Below, piece by piece: positions 57,101 through 63,453 of a stretch of DNA of 64,000 bases. Both the position numbers and the translations under genes were made by a program. The first letter of the stretch is position 1. The number at the start of each line of letters is the position of its first letter. This stretch comes from Loripinus fragilis (lineage: Eukaryota; Mollusca; Bivalvia; Lucinida; Lucinidae), in the NCBI GenBank assembly GCA_964019695.1, contig OZ026514.1, positions 104,318,345-104,382,344 on the forward strand, given 5' to 3'. The notes beneath the pieces are model-generated. The model searched no databases, was not told the origin of the DNA, and saw only the letters and a program-made list of their open reading frames with translations.

Positions 57101-60100
57101 CACAAAAGGGGTATGTACGTAAAAAACACAACTCTAATTTGTGTTACTCGAAGGGTAATCTGAGCTGATTTGAACTTTAAACAACAATGCAATAGCCTGT
57201 TTTTCAGACTGGTTCTTAAAAGTTAAAAATTGTCCAATCCCAGAGTTACAGTAACACATCAAAAGTGATGTGTTTTGGAAAAGTTTATTTTGCCCCATTG
57301 CCTCTTTCATTAGGGCATTGTGGTTGCATTTATGACAGCAAAGACATGAAATTCAACTGTCATATGAATAATTGATTGAACTTTGATATGAATTAAATAC
57401 ATTTAAAATACCACTCACCAATACCCAGAAAAGGTATATATAATAACAGTGGCAAGTTACTTTTGGTCTTAAGTATAATATAAACTGTTTGCTAAGAGAA
57501 GAATATGTCACAGGTCATAATACCTTAACCCTTAGCTTTGTGTTGATGCTTTATGTCCCAGTCAACAATTTTTCAGTCATGTCGAGACATTTTCCTGTCT
57601 TTCTGTGTTGAACCAGTAGTAAGCAGAGGATAAAATGTCATGCTCAAGGACACAACATAGTGCCTCTGGTGAGTCTCAAACTAGTGACCCTTCAGCACTC
57701 TACCACTGAACCCCTGCACTCCTCCTAACCCTCAGCCCACCAATATTTTTTCATGTCAAAAAATATAAAAAAAATATTAAGCCTTAGCCCGCCTGTATTT
57801 TTGTCCTGAAATTGTTGTCTGCCGTTACCTCTCCTTGGGAGCAGTCTGATCTGGGTCCATATTGTTTGCAATATAGGCTACCTTAGAACATTTATAAGCA
57901 GATGAGAGGAGCAGATGATGAAAATTGTTATAAGAAAACCTGTCTTCGGTGTTTGTGACCAAGTATAGCTCAAGCCAGCCTGACCAGCTAGCTACATAGG
58001 CTAGCTGAAGTGTTGAAACTTTGCAAGTGGTAAGTTTAGCTATCATAATTTTCAGAGATCATATAATAAAGGAGCTGATTAGTCTGCACCTTTGTGGTTC
58101 GCATGCAGCAAAATCAGGATTTATAACGTGGAGACCCATTTATGAATGGCTCAGGTTGTGGGGCAAGTGTAAAGTTATATGTTTCCTATGTAATTTAAGA
58201 ATCTTTTCAATAATTGCTAATATCTTTGTAATGTGTCAGTATTAAGATATTTCAAAATCTGAATCATCAATGACTGACATGCAAAGGCAAAAAGTGTTAA
58301 TCCTGATCAGACTGTGAGGAGCAGTCTGATCTGGTTAACACTCACTGTTTGCTTAGGATTTTCTGTTTGTGTTGATGCTTTACGTCCCACTCAACAATTT
58401 TTCAGTCATGTCGGGACAATTTCCTGTCTTCCTGGGTTGAACCAGTACTAAGCAGGGCATAAAGTGTCTTGCTCAATGACATAACAAAGTGACTCCCTTG
58501 AGTCTTGACCTAGCAACCCTCTGAGCCCCAGTCTAACGCTCTACCAACTGAGCCACTGTGCTGCGCATTAGGCCTTCCTGCCTGAATATTTAGGGTAATA
58601 TCAGCAATATCTTGACCTGGTGTAAGGGTGAGCTCCATGGGCGGATCCACAAACTTTTTTCCGAGGGGGTCCGACTTTGATGGGTTTTTTTAGTTGGCGA
58701 GTTGATCCAAATACCACTTATTTCAAGACATCATCGGCCCGCCAGGGAAACATCATTTAAATGGTGTCTTGCTGGCGTGCCAATGATGGCCAATTATTTA
58801 ATGCTAACTTAGCAGCTTTGTGATTTTTCTGGGGACCAGGACCAGTATTGCAAAAAGAACCTATATTTTTGTGATTTTTCAGGGGGAGGGGGGGTCCGGA
58901 CCCCTGTCGCCCCCTCTGGATCCGCACATGAGCTCTACCTTCATGAATTCTTTGAACAATGTCTCCTTGTTCAGGTCACTCTCTTTCTCCAGGTCATCAA
59001 CAATTGTCATCAGGTAATCCAGTAGCGTTAGAATGGCGCTGGAGGAATCAGTTAATGCCTTCTTCTTCTGTTCCGAAAACACATCAAATGTCTTCAGGTG
59101 CTCACTTAAAATAATATAATAATTAAAATACCATGTTTGACCTAATAAGTCAGGAGCCCCTATGGTGTAGCAAGGTTCATACAGGCAAATTTGTATAGAA
59201 TTCAAGGGCTTTTCAAGGACTTTTAAAAGACATTCCTACTGTTTTCAAGGACTGAAAATGTATAAATAATACTGATTTACATGTTAAAATTCTGATTCGG
59301 AAATGCTAGACTGCATTAATTACTAAGTAAAGATATCAGCTTAGAAAATCAGTTTAATGTTGTGGTGACTTTAATTGGTGCAGCATATGCTGCACCAAAT
59401 AAAGGCACCACAATTTTATACTGATATAGGTCTCCAAAGACAGTGTTAAATTCTCCTGTACATGGCAAAATTCAAGGACTTTTCAAGGCCTTTGTGTGTT
59501 TTTCAAGTACTTTTCAAGGCAATTTTAATTTTCAAGGACTTTTCAAGACAATCCTGTATATTCAAGTACTTTTCAAGCCTGTGCAAACCCTGTGTAGGGG
59601 ATAAGCTACTTGCCTTGAACACATGGTTCCCAAGTTTGGTTCCCAGCTCCTTAAGTCTGTCGGATGAGACTCTAAGTGGTGGTCCCGTCTCCATATGACC
59701 ATAGCTTTTGTTGGGGTGTTAAACACAGACTCTCTCACCTAATAACTTATTAAGTGCATTGTGTGCGTAAGTTTTTTTCAAAAATTTATGCCACTCTTTG
59801 AAAACTGTGTAGGGCTCCAGTGCAGCTGGCTTCTGATGAAGCCAGCTGATCAGGAGCCACACTGTTTTTCATTAATTTTTACAATGATATTAGATAATGA
59901 ATTTCACCAGTACAGTACTACACACTGTGCAGATAAACTTCCACGCTGTGGATGTAAACAAATACAGATACATACAGACTCCCATTGGATTATTGATTTG
60001 TTGAGGTTATAGGTCATGTTTACGCTGTACAATGTGAGGTACTGAGTAACAAAATCGCATGTGCTGGCTCAAATGTCTTTAAATGGATTCCATCAATATT

Positions 60101-62130
60101 TCATGTACCATGATTCCATGAATTATATCATGCTTTTTTGTTATCTGCTGATTTCTTTCAGGAATACCATCAGAATGTCAAACAGTTTAGATCCAGGTCA
60201 GGTCCGATGTTTTGTCAGGCCTGATCTGGGTCAAAACTGTTTGCCAAGTTTATCAGCAGACAGCTCTAGTAAGCAAAGATTTAATGATATCAAATGTTGA
60301 TTATTTGTATCACATGAAAATTTGAAAAATGTTCATTAATCATTTCCTTTCAGTTCCATAACACAATAATAGCGTACGATACCCCACATATCAGGGATGT
60401 GCTCAAAAGTTTACTTATCCAGTATCCATGACCAACAGTCCTTAACCCTTTTCATTCTGTATACCAGTTAATTTTGGCAGTGAAGACCCAGATGAAATAC
60501 CGCTTAATTTCATCAGGCTTGCACTGTTTGCTAAGATAAACACAATTGTCAGGGACAGCAATACATCATTTATGGAAAGTTTGACCTGCAAACCCTTAAA
60601 ATACAAAATGGACAATTCCATACATATTGTATCAATATGTATGGGATAATCCATCAGAATGAAAAGGGTTAATGACATCATCTGTTATGAATCTCATGAT
60701 GTGGTGGAGGCCTTTAATTAAGAGTGTGTAACAGAAAAATATTTTTCTTATTTCTCAACCAAAACATAGGCTATGGGTACTCAAAAGAACCGTCTCAATG
60801 AGACGGTTCTTCTGAGCACCCAAAACATGTGCTAAAAATTATGGATAAGAAAATATTAATTATTTTACGCTGAAAACTTTTGTTTATCTAAACCTGTGAT
60901 GTGGTGCATATTCACCTTTGTTCTACAGCTTCCTGAACTCTCCTATACATATAACATTCCACATACAGCCAAGGGGAGGTAAACCATGTTGGTTCTTCTC
61001 CATCTCTCTCCGTTACTTCCCTTAGATAATCATTCCAAGCCTTTGCATCACTTCTGGAATCTTCTATTGGTACAAGAGGCTTACTGGTCTGCAGCTCATT
61101 TCTCAGCTTGGAAACACAACCGGCAATGTTCTTCAGTTCCTCTGAAACTTCCTGTGGAAAGTAATTTAACTATTTGCATCCTGGGTAATTTTTCATGTTT
61201 TTGTTGTCGTCTGCTGATTTTTTTCAACATTAACTTCTTCATAAAATTTTCAGGAACACATTCAGAGTGTAAATGGTTTGTATCCAGATGAGGACCAGCA
61301 TTTTTTTTAGTTCTGATCTGGGTCCAAACTGTTTACAAAGGTTATCAGCAGACGACAAAGTCACCACTAGCAAGGAAAGAGTTAAATCATCTAAATTGTT
61401 GTAAATTCTTTAAAATCTGCAAGAATTTAATTGCTTTAATATGAGTTATGATGAAATACCCTTATTAGTAAAGTCATTGTGACTGGGACACAGGCTTAGA
61501 TAAAAAAGAATCAGCGTATACTTTTAAATATTTTCTTACCCATGATTTTTAGCAAATCTATTTTGGGTGCTCATAAGAACCGTCTCATTGAGACAGCTCT
61601 TTTGCTTGAGTACCCACAACATATGTTTTGGTTGAGAAATAAGAAAATATTTTTCTGTTACACACTCTTAACTAAAGGCCTGTTGGGAATTTGCTACAGT
61701 AGTGATAGTGTCATGATATTTACATTTTGGAATGATAGTCAGCCCGACTTATTTGTCCTTTAAAAGAAGAGAAAGTTGGTTTAAGTTTAATGCCTGCTGT
61801 TGAGCGGGTCAAAGTACTTTGGAGTCTAGTTACAACAGCCCCCCCAGATATGAGTGCGTAACTGAAAATTATTTTTCTTATTTCTCAACCAAAACATATG
61901 TTGTGGGTACTCAAAAGAACCGTCTAGATGAGACAGTTCTTTTGAGCACCCAAAACAGATGTTTTATCTGATGGATAAGAAAATAATCACAATTTTACGC
62001 TAATATTTTTTGCTACAACATTACCTGTCCATACTCTTCTTTTACCAATGATTTACTCCTAAACACAGTATCTGCTATGCTAGCAAGAATCACTGGAAGC
62101 CTGTCCTTTATTGTATCATATGCAAATGAG
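50535..62130 (-). CDS. ARMT1: ARMT1 orthologue (DUF89 damage-control phosphatase / acidic residue methyltransferase 1), 5'-incomplete, five exons
   Basis: Join on the minus strand: 62130-62025, 61151-60916, 59104-58939, 54904-54762, 51144-50535; 1,261 coding bases, 419 residues, TAA stop. I recognise it by colinear similarity to human ARMT1 (441 aa): SKLRNELQT, WFTSPWLYVECYMYRR, FDVFSEQ, LWGNKCDLS, IVLDNAGFE, FPWFVSD, FKGDLNYRKLVGD and FHPAPLCALRTLKA occur in family order. Asp229-Asn230 (partial numbering) in LDNAGF correspond to the metal-binding pair of DUF89 enzymes; KGDLNYRKL (341-349) and RTLK (377-380) are subfamily III signatures. Known for the family: a cytosolic metal-dependent phosphatase on sugar phosphates such as fructose 1-phosphate, also reported as a PCNA carboxyl methyltransferase. 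All four introns are GT-AG and every split codon restores a sensible residue. The start exon (about 14 residues in human) was not found, so the 5' end is open. No frameshift or stop is seen and the key residues are present, so the gene appears intact. Confidence 0.95.
51240..51660 (+). repeat. Repeat F, copy split by a PAL-165 insertion
   Basis: The left half (GGCTTTGTTGTATATAGACA, ACCAGTCTGTGCATTGGCAC hairpin, GATCAGCGCC) and right half (GAGCGCCTTTGTTATTC, CTAGCTAGTCTCTGTAGCTG, AGCAGACTGGTCTGAG) are parted by the MITE at 51332-51512. Confidence 0.78.
51332..51512 (+). mobile_element. Palindromic MITE PAL-165, copy 2 (intron D-E)
   Basis: TTAAGAGTGTGTAACAAAAA, CTCAACCAAAACATATGTTG, core AAGAACAGTTTCAATGAGAA, TGGGTAAGAAAATATTTACA and end GTTTATCTAAACC. 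Inserted in repeat F. Confidence 0.88.
51661..52194. other. Intronic sequence; one short hairpin
   Basis: CTGACTTTCCATAGAAAGTCAG near 51980-52003 is a perfect short palindrome (CTGACTTTC/GAAAGTCAG). Otherwise nothing recognised in this part of intron D-E. Confidence 0.5.
52195..52425 (+). repeat. Repeat F, reference copy
   Basis: AAAACCTGACTTTGTTGCAT, AACAACAAAGGCGCAGATCA, GACTGCGC hairpin region, ACTAGTCTCTGTAGCTGATC and TAAGACAGGTTTGCTCGTG. It may be a SINE-like unit, but I see no convincing A/B boxes. Confidence 0.75.
52426..53099. other. Intronic sequence, nothing recognised
   Basis: AT-rich intron D-E sequence with no repeat or motif noticed. Confidence 0.45.
53100..53320 (+). mobile_element. 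tRNA-derived SINE-B, copy with head
   Basis: The head GCAGTTGGTAGCGTGTCCAA and CAGGTTCTATTCCCAGGTCG hold an A-box-like GTTGGTAGCGTG and a B-box-like GGTTCTATTCCC. The body TTGTCAGTTACAAGTGAAAG, AAGCCTGCCTAGGAAAAGGG and GACATTACCGCAGCTG matches the truncated copies at 14862-15021 and 63303-63453. Located in intron D-E. Confidence 0.8.
54213..54278. repeat. 66-bp palindrome with perfect 24-bp arms
   Basis: CTCTTAAAGGAAAGAATTTG then CTCC (54213-54236) is exactly complementary to 54255-54278; inside, CCTCTGG pairs with CCAGAGG around GAGCAAA. Confidence 0.92.
54493..54531. repeat. Hairpin of the covarying family
   Basis: CCCTGATCAGACTG / CAGTCTGATCAGGG is a perfect 14-bp stem around an 11-nt loop, followed by CCATATTGTTTGCAATATAG. 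Confidence 0.9.
54762..54904 (-). CDS. ARMT1: ARMT1 exon D
   Basis: The exon is 143 bp: 47 codons plus AG of a split Ser codon. It encodes VALWGNKCDLSISAGQENAQ through LQKYVLIDDLDSVWQHI. LWGNKCDLS is a near-invariant ARMT1 motif and the Asp-rich VLIDDLDSVW matches the human LLNDMEHLW stretch. The acceptor is TAATTGTAG before GTGGCA and the donor is CAG before gtatgt, close to consensus. Confidence 0.94.
54970..55165 (+). mobile_element. Palindromic MITE PAL-165, copy 3 (intron C-D)
   Basis: TTTCTCATCACAAACATATG, GTTGTGGGAACTCAAAA occurring twice as a short internal duplication, AAGAACCGCCTCAATGAGAG, GAGTAAGAAAATG and GTTTATCTAAACC. It starts about 65 bp upstream of exon D. Confidence 0.85.
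55166..55875. other. Intronic sequence, nothing recognised
   Basis: AT-rich part of intron C-D without a recognised repeat. Confidence 0.45.
55876..57046 (+). mobile_element. Pearl/HINE-like array element, about 150-bp units, inverted ends
   Basis: The 5' end ATACCCCGCCACT (55876-55888) is the exact inverse of the 3' end AGTGGCGGGGTAT (57034-57046). Between them lie about six 150-bp units, each with CCTTAGTCACAATATGTAAC, CATATCTGTGAAGTTTCATT and GGCGGATAACTCATGAAC-like text, at about 55967, 56117, 56268, 56417, 56568 and 56718. The tail has GGACGGACGGACGGACGG and a hairpin ATACCTCGCCAC / GTGGCGGGGTAT (57017-57046). No coding potential. Located in ARMT1 intron C-D. Confidence 0.88.
57047..57535. 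other. Intronic sequence, nothing recognised
   Basis: Intron C-D sequence between the array element and SINE-A. A small direct/inverted pair CACATCAAAAGTGATGTG (57257-57274) is a perfect 8-bp-arm hairpin. Confidence 0.5.
57547..57725 (-). mobile_element. tRNA-derived SINE-A, copy 3, with target-site duplication
   Basis: The body (AGCATGACATTTTATCCTCT on the minus strand) and the GGTAGAGTGC head match the other copies; the B box is degenerate. It is flanked by TAACCCTTAGC (57536-57546) and TAACCCTCAGC (57726-57736), a target-site duplication with one change. Located in intron C-D. Confidence 0.85.
58291..58338. repeat. Hairpin of the covarying family
   Basis: GTGTTAATCCTGATCAGACT and AGTCTGATCTGGTTAACAC pair with two mismatches around GTGAGGAGC; ACTCACTGTTTGC follows. 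Confidence 0.85.
58370..58570 (-). mobile_element. tRNA-derived SINE-A, copy 4
   Basis: On the minus strand: CACAGTGGCTCAGTTGGTAG (A box), body AAGACACTTTATGCCCTGCT and TACTGGTTCAACCCAGG, tail CATCAACACAAAC. The B box has decayed (GGTTGCTAGGTCAAG). Confidence 0.82.
58637..58928. mobile_element. GCGGATCCAG MITE, copy 2, at the ARMT1 exon C donor
   Basis: Ends GGGCGGATCCAC and CTCTGGATCCGCACA match copy 1 at 38482-38746. It is flanked by TGAGCTCC (58629-58636) and TGAGCTCT (58929-58936), an 8-bp target-site duplication with one change, which suits a hAT-type element. The right duplication covers intron positions +3 to +10 of the ARMT1 exon C donor. Confidence 0.82.
58939..59104 (-). CDS. ARMT1: ARMT1 exon C
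   Basis: The exon is 166 bp: the third base of the split Ser codon, then 55 codons from EHLKTFDVFSEQKKKAL to ETLFKEFMK, ending in phase 0. The acceptor is ATTTTAAG before TGAGCACC and the donor is AAG before gtagag. FDVF and the following acidic helices match the ARMT1 linker ahead of the LWGNKCDLS motif. An open frame runs on through the donor into a MITE, so an ORF caller overextends this exon with a Gly/Pro-rich tail. Confidence 0.92.
59190..59600 (+). repeat. TTCAAGGACTTTTCAAG repeats with a 54-bp palindrome at 59360-59413
   Basis: The motif TTCAAGG(G/A)CTTTTCAAGG recurs near 59201, 59470, 59507, 59532 and 59563 in a dispersed element. At 59360-59413 a palindrome pairs 24 of 27 positions around TTGGTGCAGCATATGCTGCA. 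Located in intron B-C. Confidence 0.8.
59798..59866. repeat. Hairpin of the covarying family, longest stem
   Basis: CAGCTGGCTTC / GAAGCCAGCTG around TGAT, extended by GGCTCC/GGAGCC, GTGT/ACAC and AAAAC/GTTTT. About 28 paired positions with small bulges. Located in intron B-C. Confidence 0.88.
60178..60243. repeat. Hairpin of the covarying family
   Basis: CAAACAGTTTAGATCCAGGT then CAGG pairs with CCTGATCTGGGTCAAAACTG then TTTG, with a few bulges. Flanked by CAGACAGC/GTTATCTGCTGA-type outer pieces like those of the TTAA MITEs. Confidence 0.8.
60442..60672. mobile_element. TTAA-bounded (piggyBac-like) MITE, perfect 18-bp TIRs
   Basis: TTAACCCTTTTCATTCTG (60442-60459) and CAGAATGAAAAGGGTTAA (60655-60672) are exact inverse copies; TTAA plus CCC is the piggyBac-type end. 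Inside is a hairpin of the covarying family (60480-60533, CAGATGAAAT/ATTTCATCAGG with CACTGTTTGC). 231 bp, intron B-C. The perfect ends suggest a fairly recent insertion. Confidence 0.88.
60717..60893 (+). mobile_element. Palindromic MITE PAL-165, copy 4, next to the exon B donor
   Basis: TAAGAGTGTGTAACAGAAAA, TTTCTCAACCAAAACATAGG, core AGAACCGTCTCAATGAGACG, TGGATAAGAAAATATTAATT and GTTTATCTAAACC. It ends about 22 bp from the exon B splice donor. Confidence 0.88.
60916..61151 (-). CDS. ARMT1: ARMT1 exon B
   Basis: The exon is 236 bp: 78 codons plus two bases (AG) of a split Ser codon. It encodes EVSEELKNIAG through SKLRNELQTSKPLVP to PTWFTSPWLYVECYMYRRVQ, the most conserved stretch of the ARMT1 N-terminal domain. 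The acceptor is TTTCCACAG before GAAGTT and the donor is AAAG before gtgaat. Transposon-like ends lie close on both sides: a TTAA-bounded MITE starts 15 bp from the acceptor edge and a palindromic MITE ends about 22 bp past the donor. Confidence 0.93.
61166..61385. mobile_element. TTAA-bounded MITE with internal hairpin, next to the exon B acceptor
   Basis: TTAACTATTTGCATCCTGGG on the left and CTAGCAAGGAAAGAGTTAA on the right. The inner layer is GTCGTCTGCTGAT / ATCAGCAGACGAC. The core hairpin carries GTATCCAGATGAGGACCAGC and TTCTGATCTGGGTCCAAACT. The TTAA at 61166 begins 15 bp from the first base of exon B (61151), so the polypyrimidine tract lies in the gap. Confidence 0.78.
61522..61676 (-). 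mobile_element. Palindromic MITE PAL-165, copy 5 (intron A-B)
   Basis: On the minus strand: TTAAGAGTGTGTAACAGAAA, ATTTCTCAACCAAAACATAT, then a core GAGCTGTCTCAATGAGACGG with an extra CAAG insertion near it, and GGTAAGAAAATATTTAAA. Confidence 0.86.
61852..62010 (+). mobile_element. Palindromic MITE PAL-165, copy 6, next to the exon A donor
   Basis: GAGTGCGTAACTGAAAATTA, TTTCTCAACCAAAACATATG, core AAGAACCGTCTAGATGAGAC, GGATAAGAAAATAATCACAA and TTTTACGCTAATA. The usual GTTTATCTAAACC end is absent. It stops about 15 bp from the exon A splice donor. Confidence 0.86.
62025..62130 (-). CDS. ARMT1: ARMT1 first visible coding exon (exon A)
   Basis: The exon is 106 bp: one base (C) completing a split codon, then 35 codons beginning SFAYDTIKDRLPVILAS and ending EEYGQ. 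The acceptor is TTTTCAG before CTCATTTGC and the donor is CAG before gtaatg; it ends in phase 0. It matches the N-terminal helical part of ARMT1, in human just after the first 14 residues. A palindromic MITE ends about 15 bp beyond the donor. Confidence 0.9.
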
Positions 62131-62308
62131 CTGAAAATAGAATAATGCCATATTTGACAAAAAAGCACACATGCTTAAAATAAGTATACATTGAGTACAT
62201 GTTCCTTTAGAATCAATTGTCTATTCAAATCAGTCCAGTGGTGTTTCTTTATCAAAATGAAATCACCATATGGATGAATAAGTGAGGATCATGCATAGAA
62301 CCATTGCG

Positions 62309-62473
62309 TAAAATTGTGATTAATTTCTTATCTATCAGTTTAAACATGTGTTTTGAGTGCTCAAAAGAACCGTCTCTCGATGAGACGGTTCTTTTGAATA
62401 CTCACACTCACAACATGTGTTTTGGTTGAGAAATATGGTTAGAAAAATAATTTTCAGTTACACTCTCTTATAG
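62309..62473 (-). mobile_element. Palindromic MITE PAL-165, copy 7
   Basis: On the minus strand: AAGAGAGTGTAACTGAAAAT, TTCTCAACCAAAACACATGT, core GAACCGTCTCATCGAGAGAC and AGATAAGAAATTAATCACAA. It lies upstream of exon A, presumably in the first intron. Confidence 0.86.
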
Positions 62474-62989
62474 ATCTGGGGGCCTGATCATGATCAGCTA
62501 ATCTGGCTCTACAGTTTGAAAAACAGCAAGCTAGGATATAGCACTTGAAAACCAGAGGACCCTAAGGATGCTCACCTGACACTGACTCAAAAGACTATCA
62601 TTTCTTATTTGTTTCCGTGGGCACCTGCAACAGTGTTATGTCCTGATGACAATGGTTTCAATCTCCATTTATTTTTGTTCAATAATGATAAAATATATGT
62701 ATGTGTATGTATAAATACACATTATTTGATAGGTCAATGATTATTACAACAATGGGACCCAGCTCTTGAAATTAACCATGAATTAAAGTTGCTTTATAAT
62801 ATATCAGATTCTGTTTCCATGTCCAATATAGGTAAACAACAGTTTTTGGCCATCCTGAAGTAGATAACTGCTTTCCTATAAATATGGAGTGCCGGATGAT
62901 GTGAATTTCAACTTCCTTTAAAGTACAGACACCTTCTGGCGTAAACTCCTGCTGGCGCAGCACGGTGCAAGAAATATATAGGGTGACAA
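62474..62989. other. Presumed first-intron sequence, nothing recognised
   Basis: I searched for a minus-strand ATG exon ending in phase 2 before GT and found none that fits ARMT1. The minus frame at 62772-63020 has no recognised domain. Confidence 0.45.
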
Positions 62990-63300
62990 ATGTAACAATT
63001 AGCCCATGGGCAACTATCACTCACCTCGGAGCCAGTATAATGTTTGGAGACACCATAATTTATGATGCTCAGATGCAGGTTACTCTGAACTTGAAACAGT
63101 GATCAGGTCTGAGGAATAAATTTAAACACTCAAGATATAATATTATGCCAGTTCTGGTTATCAAATGGCTGTGAAAACCTGAGGAAACTATATATTTCAG
63201 ATGCCCAAGGGCAGCTACTCCATAGTCAGTGATGGTATCTGGCAGAAATTCAAGCTTTTAAGCATGTCCCAGTTACCTACAAGAATGAAGAAGATCAAAA
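62990..63300 (+). mobile_element. Truncated second copy of the 43-46 kb array element
   Basis: TAGCCCATGGGCAACTATCA, CTCACCTCGGAGCCAG, GACACCATAATTTATGATGC and CAAGGGCAGCTACTCCATAG match the 5' flank and first units of 43165-45800. The array then breaks off into SINE-B. Confidence 0.82.
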
Positions 63301-63302
63301 GG

Positions 63303-63453
63303 GGTTGTCAGTTACAAGCGAATGTATGTGCTAGAGGTACTGGTTAACTGCTAAGTCAAGTTTGCCCGGGAAAAAAGTGTGGCTAGCTGAACTGACCGTC
63401 CTGACATGACCATACCTGTTGACTGGGACGTAAATAACCAAACAAACAAACAA
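63303..63453 (+). mobile_element. SINE-B, 5'-truncated copy
   Basis: GGTTGTCAGTTACAAGCGAA, TTGCCCGGGAAAAAAGTGTG, GAACTGACCGTCCTGACATG, TGTTGACTGGGACGTAAATA and tail CCAAACAAACAAACAA. No tRNA-like head. Confidence 0.8.

Noticed and set aside
56725..57131. Minus-strand frames with SVRPSVRP motifs
   Set aside because: They translate the GGACGGACGGAC tract and the terminal hairpin of the array element.
58879..58938. Extension of ARMT1 exon C coding sequence into a Gly/Pro-rich tail
   Set aside because: The donor AAG|gtagag and direct phase match to exon D (VALWGNKCDLS) place the exon end at 58,939; the tail is MITE sequence.
62751..62790. Possible ARMT1 first exon, ATG GTT AAT TTC AAG AGC TGG before gtccca (minus)
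   Set aside because: It ends in phase 0, whereas exon A needs two bases carried over; the donor is also poor.
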